Part shown: piece by piece, positions 5,846 to 10,144 of the stretch
Numbering within the stretch: position 1 is the first letter of the stretch
Layout: the number at the start of each line of letters is the position of its first letter
Assembly (NCBI GenBank): GCA_017885225.1
Contig: JAFNGM010000204.1
Coordinates: forward strand, 1 to 10,144
DNA: 10,144 nucleotides
Direction: 5' to 3'
Source of the DNA: Syntrophaceae bacterium
GTDB taxonomy: Bacteria > Desulfobacterota > Syntrophia > Syntrophales > UBA2185
Notes under the pieces: generated by a model
Databases searched by the model: none
The model's input: the letters and a program-made list of their open reading frames with translations, nothing else
Told to the model about the DNA's origin: nothing
Position numbers and translations under genes: made by a program

Positions 5846-8800
5846 CTAAGGGTGATTTTCTTGTAAGGAAGCCAAGACTTCTTTTGCTTTACCGAGATAC
5901 GTTTCGGCCTGGCATTTCTCAAGGTAATAGATAGCTTTTGTTATAGTGTCTCTAACTTTTTGTTCATCTCCCCTCAGTTTATGCAACAGCCCGAGGTGGT
6001 AATAAGAATGACCCAACATCCCCTGTGCCCCGATTTCCTCGGAAACCTCGATAGCCTTGAGAAAATGACGTTCGGCTTTTTTGCTGGCGTAGGGAAAATA
6101 TCGTATCAGAAATCCTATATTGTTCTTTAGAAGCGGTAAGCTGATGGGAGTTGATCCATCAATCATCTTAAGAAACACGGTTCCTAAGATAAACTCCGCA
6201 TTCGCGTAACGCCATCTGCATCCGTTTTGTTTCCACAACTTTTTCACAGCTTCGATTATTTTCAACCCTTTCGACATTTGTCCGCTTGCGATCGTCATCC
6301 CGCCTAAAAGGCCTCTGGCCGGCGTTGCCAAGAGCTCCCCTCCAGCTTTGTCGCAGAAGGAGATTAGCTTTTCAAGAGGCTCTATGGTATCATGAAACTG
6401 ACCGATAGAGGCATAGCTGAGCCCTAAGTGTAATTTCGGGAACTGCGTGTACCATGGGTCTTCCGAGACATTGATGGCTTTCAGGTTGCATTCGATGGCT
6501 GCATGGAAATCGCCGTCCACCAAAAAACTGAATCCTTTGACCCAGTGGCCGAAAACCATGCTTCGGGTACTGGAGTGTTTCTGGCCGTATTCCAAAAGGG
6601 CTTGCCCCATTTGAGCGGCCTTCTTGCTCTCTCCTCTAACCCAATAAACATAGCCCATGGCACCCAAGGTCAAGTGATAGGGGTACATCGCCGAATCAAT
6701 CGACATACCTATCTCCAGAGCTCTCTCTCCATGTCTGAGAGCCTCATCCAGCAGTCCCAAATCGGCACAGGTGTATGCCAGCCACGTGGATGCAGAGCTG
6801 ATGATTTTTGGGTCAGCGATCGCATCGCCAAGTTTAAGAGCCCGAGTTAAATAGTAATAGGAATCCTTGAAGTTTTCCCTCTGCATAAGTGCCATTCCCA
6901 TCCACACATAGTATATCCCTATGAGAGCCTTGTCATTCAAAGATTCGACGAGCTCCTGGTAGACATTAAGCAGGCGGGTCATCTCTTTGAAGTCTCCACG
7001 GTAAAAGAAGACAAGCATCCATTTTAAGAGGACGTTAATTAACAACCGGTTGTCTTCCTCCGTCCTGTCATCTTTCGTGGCCACAAGATCGAAGCCTTCC
7101 CTGAAATAATGATCAGATTCATCGAGGGCATATCTCTTAAGGCTTTTCTCACCCGACTTAATCAGGTAATCAATCGCTTTGAAAGTAGAATGTCCTCGTT
7201 TGAAATGGAACGCGAGAGTCTCAGTGAACTCTGGAAGCCGGTCAGCAAAGAGTTCTTCTATTACCACTCCAATGCGTTCATGGATGTTCTGACGCTCTTT
7301 CTTGAGGATACCGTTATAGACAATCTCTTGTGTCAGGGCGTGCTTGAAAATGTATTCTATATCCGGCTGGAGAGATCTGAGTCTGATCAGATCGAGCCGT
7401 TCCAGACCGACAAGGCTTTTTTCGATGTGGTCATGCAATTCCGAAATTCTATTGAGAATCGGGAAGAGAAATGACCGTCCGATAACGGAGGCTTCCTGAA
7501 GGATACGCTTCGTCTCCTTTTCCAAACGGTCAAGTCGAGCGGATATTACTCCCTGCACTGTCGAGGGAATATTCGCCGCGAGGAGATTTTTGGTCAGTTT
7601 CCAAGCTCCATCTTCATGGACGAGGGTTTCAGATTCAATGAGGGCATTGATGACTTCTTCCAAATAGAAGGGGTTCCCTTCCGCCTTGTCTCGAATGAAC
7701 GTCCTGAGTTCAAAGGGTACATCTTTTGCCTTGAGGAGAGACTCCACCATATCCTGGGCTTCCGAGCGCGAAAGATCGAGGAGCCTGATATCATGGTACG
7801 AGTGGATGCCGCTCACCTGATGACTGGCAAAGAGGCTGAAGGGCGGCCGGTACAAACAGAGGAAAAGAACAGGGGACTGAAACTCGGAGAAAATAGTGCG
7901 CAGGAGTTCAACAGAGGGGAGATCAGCCCAGTGGAGATCTTCTATGCATACAACGGTTGTGCCCCTGAGAGAGAAAGCTGTGAGAATTAACTGAATGGCC
8001 TCATGGAGGCGCATTTTCCAGAACTCGGGACTCACTCCTTCAATCTCGGGATAGCTGAGAGAAAAGAGGCTCCCCACATAAGGAAGCAGGTCGGTCCGTT
8101 CACCAAGGAAAGATTTCGTTCCTGCTTCTACCTTCATTTTGATCTGTTCCGGTGGATCACCCTCATGAATTTGAAAAGCCCTGTTCAGAAGATCGATGAG
8201 GGGGAAGTACGGGATATCCTGGGCATAGGCATAGCAATGACATTCACGCCACTGGAGTACATGGAGATCAAGACCGGACTTGAACTCTTCAATGAGCCTG
8301 CTCTTCCCTGTACCTGCATCCCCGCAGATGGAGACAAGAGACCCCTTGCCATTTTTAAGATTTTCAATAGCCTCCTGCATCTTGGCCATCTCCATCTTTC
8401 GGCCAATGAGCTCTGCCCTCATTCCGGAGAGACGATGAGTCTTGACAGGCTCTTGTTTGGGAGATAACACCTTGTAAACCCTTATAGGCTCAGCCTTGCC
8501 TTTCAATGTGACTGGTTCCAGAGGCTCAAAATAAAAATACCCTTCAGCCTGGCGATAGGTACCAGGACTCACCACGATCATGCCGGGTTTTGCCAATTCT
8601 AAAAGGCTAAACGCCAAGTTTATCGTGTCGCCTAATATTCCATGAGTTCCCTGATCTCTGTTTACATCACCCGTGACTACTATGCCTGTGTAAATACCTG
8701 TGTGCATAACCAAGGGCTTTCCAATTCGGCTTTCATAGCGAGGACTGATGGATCGAACCTTCTCGTGAATTTCTCTCGCGACCTTGATGGCCCTGACCGG

Positions 8801-9202
8801 ATCATCTTCGTGAGATTTTGGAACTCCGAAGAGAGCCATTATTGCATCACCGACGTACTTCTCGATGAAACCCTCATATTTTGAAACTATCTTGGAGATT
8901 TCCCCAAATACCTCTCCCATGATCTCTTTTATTTCTTCGGGATCGAGCTTATCCGTCATGGCCGTGTAGCCGGTTATGTCTGAAAAAAGGACGGTGACAT
9001 GTTTGAGTTCGCTCACAAACGTAAAGGCGGGCTTTTCATTTCGGGCAGGTTCTTCTAATCGTTGGCCACAGTCGCCACAGAAGTGGAAGTCTGGAGGGTT
9101 GGCAGATTGACAACGCAGGCAGATGATCTCCAACCTGGCGCCGCATTTTCCACAAAATTTATTTTTTCCCGGATTCTCAAACTGGCATTTCGGACACTTC
9201 AT
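5846..9202 (-). CDS. Double zinc ribbon / class III nucleotidyl cyclase / AAA-ATPase / TPR signalling protein
   Basis: An 1118-residue cytoplasmic protein with four parts. (1) Two zinc ribbons, Cys3/6/17/20 and Cys28/31/42/45. (2) A class III cyclase domain, about 63-245, with metal Asp75 (FSDITGYT) and Asp119 (KYVGDAIMALFG) and Lys115 in the purine-contact position. (3) An AAA/STAND-like ATPase from about 265, with Walker A GDAGTGKS (294-301) and Walker B VVCIED followed by LHWAD (417-427). (4) A helical C-terminal half from about 640 with TPR-like repeats. The order resembles mammalian soluble adenylyl cyclase and many bacterial cyclase-AAA-TPR proteins. One departure stands out: the segment GDTINLAFSL (191-200) has Ser199 where family members have the transition-state Arg of the NLASR motif. 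AAAGAG lies 8 bases before ATG 9202. It is the first gene of the minus-strand operon. The signal sensed is unknown, and cyclase activity is uncertain. Confidence 0.9.
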   Translation of the reverse strand: MKCPKCQFENPGKNKFCGKCGARLEIICLRCQSANPPDFHFCGDCGQRLEEPARNEKPAFTFVSELKHVTVLFSDITGYTAMTDKLDPEEIKEIMGEVFGEISKIVSKYEGFIEKYVGDAIMALFGVPKSHEDDPVRAIKVAREIHEKVRSISPRYESRIGKPLVMHTGIYTGIVVTGDVNRDQGTHGILGDTINLAFSLLELAKPGMIVVSPGTYRQAEGYFYFEPLEPVTLKGKAEPIRVYKVLSPKQEPVKTHRLSGMRAELIGRKMEMAKMQEAIENLKNGKGSLVSICGDAGTGKSRLIEEFKSGLDLHVLQWRECHCYAYAQDIPYFPLIDLLNRAFQIHEGDPPEQIKMKVEAGTKSFLGERTDLLPYVGSLFSLSYPEIEGVSPEFWKMRLHEAIQLILTAFSLRGTTVVCIEDLHWADLPSVELLRTIFSEFQSPVLFLCLYRPPFSLFASHQVSGIHSYHDIRLLDLSRSEAQDMVESLLKAKDVPFELRTFIRDKAEGNPFYLEEVINALIESETLVHEDGAWKLTKNLLAANIPSTVQGVISARLDRLEKETKRILQEASVIGRSFLFPILNRISELHDHIEKSLVGLERLDLIRLRSLQPDIEYIFKHALTQEIVYNGILKKERQNIHERIGVVIEELFADRLPEFTETLAFHFKRGHSTFKAIDYLIKSGEKSLKRYALDESDHYFREGFDLVATKDDRTEEDNRLLINVLLKWMLVFFYRGDFKEMTRLLNVYQELVESLNDKALIGIYYVWMGMALMQRENFKDSYYYLTRALKLGDAIADPKIISSASTWLAYTCADLGLLDEALRHGERALEIGMSIDSAMYPYHLTLGAMGYVYWVRGESKKAAQMGQALLEYGQKHSSTRSMVFGHWVKGFSFLVDGDFHAAIECNLKAINVSEDPWYTQFPKLHLGLSYASIGQFHDTIEPLEKLISFCDKAGGELLATPARGLLGGMTIASGQMSKGLKIIEAVKKLWKQNGCRWRYANAEFILGTVFLKMIDGSTPISLPLLKNNIGFLIRYFPYASKKAERHFLKAIEVSEEIGAQGMLGHSYYHLGLLHKLRGDEQKVRDTITKAIYYLEKCQAETYLGKAKEVLASLQENHP

Positions 9203-9330
9203 CTTAGATACTCTTTAGGAAAACGATGCCGTTAATGCTTCAGAGAAAGAGGAACTGCCGTTGTGGTAAAAGTAATATAGTATGTTGATCTAAGAATTAA
9301 CAAAATGACTTATGATATCTGAGTGTTGAT

Positions 9331-9359
9331 TATCTAAAGCTTAACCATAAGATTGTCAA
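9331..9359 (-). promoter_or_regulatory. Promoter of the cyclase / radical SAM / hydrolase operon
   Basis: On the minus strand a consensus TTGACA (plus-strand 9354-9359) is followed after 17 bases by TAGATA (9331-9336). GATAAT, a better -10 match, lies two bases further at spacing 19. Transcription would start near 9324, giving a leader of about 120 bases before the cyclase ATG. No strong structure was seen in that leader. Confidence 0.5.
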
Positions 9360-9389
9360 GGGATTTTTTTGAAATCTATAAAGTTTGTT

Positions 9390-9515
9390 ATGGCGGTGAA
9401 AGTCGGTTTGAGGGATAGAAATGAAAACCGCTTTACGATGAAGTGCCGTGTCGTGAGCACAAAATACGGGGAGATTGTTGCTGAGGGTCAAGGTGTGATC
9501 GTGACTTTTGTGTAA
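9390..9515 (+). pseudogene. C-terminal remnant of a hotdog-fold (4HBT-type) thioesterase
   Basis: The frame ending at TAA 9513-9515 is open back to a stop at 9348-9350. From the ATG at 9390 it encodes 41 residues, with segments AVKVGLRDRNENRFTMKCR and VVSTKYGEIVAEGQGVIV. This matches the last two or three strands of acyl-CoA thioesterases of the hotdog family, which show a pattern like VGvRv....SFTm.Y.v.s..gElvAEG.gv.V. The first two thirds of the fold, including the N-terminal Asp region, are absent from the window. There is no Shine-Dalgarno before the ATG. I read it as a truncated gene remnant left in the 400-base gap. A real small protein is unlikely. Confidence 0.5.
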
Positions 9516-9604
9516 TTGCTATAAGGATACAAAGATTTTATCTGTAATTCGCATTATGGTGGCAAGGTAAAATAATAATGGGAAAACGACCTCAGGACAT
9601 GCAT

Positions 9605-10144
9605 TTAACCGAGCATATTGTTAAGTAATTTTTTCATGATTTCAAGATCAAAGGGGACGGCTACAGCTCCAGTGAACCCATAATTCCTGAATTCTGATGC
9701 CATTGATTCATCTGAATAACCGCAAGAAATGATCGCTTTTACATCTGGATCTATTGCGAGTAACTTTTTGATGGCCTCCCGGCCTCCCATGCCTTCTGGT
9801 ACATTTAAATCCAATACCACTGCCGAAAAAGGCTGCCCCTTTTCCTGCATTGCTTGATAGAGAGCAATCGCTTCACTCCCATCCTTTGCATATTCTACTT
9901 CATATCCAAGATACTTGAGAACAATACCTGTCGCATGGAGGACATCCTCCTCATCATCCATAACAAGAATCCTTCGGCCTCTTGCAGCGCTTTTACCAGA
10001 TTTTGTTTTGCTTAAGAATGTTCCTTCAGGAACTGCAGGCAGATACACAAGAAAAGTAGACCCAAGGCCCTGTTTCGATTTAACGGTGATATATCCATCA
10101 TGGTTCTTCACGATAGAGTAGCAAATCGCGAGTCCCAGACCCAT
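9605..10144 (-). CDS. Hybrid histidine kinase, C-terminal part (HATPase end plus receiver domain), cut by the right edge
   Basis: The visible 179 residues begin inside the kinase ATPase domain at the G2 box (GLGLAICYSIVKNHDGYI), followed by the final strand GSTFLVYLP. A linker of about 20 residues leads to a receiver domain from about 58 to 178. The receiver has the acidic pair Asp63-Asp64, phosphoacceptor Asp112 (VVLDLNVPEGMGG) and a GYSDE segment. The conserved Lys that normally precedes Pro-Phe (KPF) is Val163 here (AVPFD). Such proteins autophosphorylate on a His and pass the phosphate to their own receiver; the input domains lie outside the window. Numbers refer to visible residues only, and the ATG at the edge is almost certainly internal. 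It ends with TAA. No strong terminator was seen after it; a weak CATTAT/ATAATG dyad lies at about 9552-9581. Confidence 0.9.
   Translation of the reverse strand: MGLGLAICYSIVKNHDGYITVKSKQGLGSTFLVYLPAVPEGTFLSKTKSGKSAARGRRILVMDDEEDVLHATGIVLKYLGYEVEYAKDGSEAIALYQAMQEKGQPFSAVVLDLNVPEGMGGREAIKKLLAIDPDVKAIISCGYSDESMASEFRNYGFTGAVAVPFDLEIMKKLLNNMLG

Noticed and set aside
1..10144. CRISPR array, insertion sequence, tRNA or rRNA, attachment sites
   Set aside because: I saw no regularly spaced repeats, no transposase or terminal inverted repeats with target duplications, and no tRNA-like cloverleaf or rRNA sequence.

Overview
The window reads as chromosomal DNA from an anaerobic, respiring Gram-negative bacterium. 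The best guess is the former Deltaproteobacteria (Thermodesulfobacteriota or Desulfobacterota). The hints are a minimal menaquinol-type nrfHA pair, a B12-binding radical SAM protein of a type common there, a very large cyclase-AAA-TPR protein, and a hybrid histidine kinase. This placement is inference from gene content, because no taxonomic marker gene is present.

Layout: (1) Positions 1-754 hold no recognisable full gene. There is a possible 3' end of a gene entering from the left (to 140) with a bidirectional hairpin inside it. A well-formed sigma70-type promoter (130-158) follows, and then a roughly 130-nt segment closed by complementary arms and ended by a hairpin plus T-tract. That segment is a candidate small RNA. 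Beyond it lie AT-rich DNA, a doubtful 38-codon frame and an orphan strong Shine-Dalgarno. (2) Positions 797-2543 (+) encode nrfH-nrfA, the tetraheme quinol dehydrogenase and pentaheme ammonia-forming nitrite reductase. The genes overlap by 14 bp and a strong terminator follows. (3) Positions 2720-3421 (+) encode a DUF3313-type lipoprotein with its own promoter. (4) Positions 9202 down to 3475 (-) are a probable three-gene operon: a double-zinc-ribbon/class III cyclase/AAA-ATPase/TPR protein, a B12-binding radical SAM protein, and an alpha/beta hydrolase. (5) Positions 9203-9604 contain the operon promoter and a C-terminal remnant of a hotdog-fold thioesterase. (6) Positions 9605-10144 (-) are the 3' end of a hybrid histidine kinase with a C-terminal receiver domain, cut by the window edge.

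How the genes work together: NrfH takes electrons from the menaquinol pool and passes them to NrfA, which reduces nitrite to ammonium (DNRA or nitrite detoxification). The minus-strand operon looks like a signalling ATPase/cyclase linked to a radical SAM enzyme and a hydrolase; its substrates cannot be read from sequence.

The points most worth checking are these: an in-frame TAG splits the radical SAM gene while the rest of its C-terminal domain stays intact behind it; the cyclase has Ser where the transition-state Arg is expected; the cyclase stop and radical SAM start abut with no gap in one reading frame; a structured orphan RNA candidate lies at 130-298; and the receiver domain lacks its conserved Lys.
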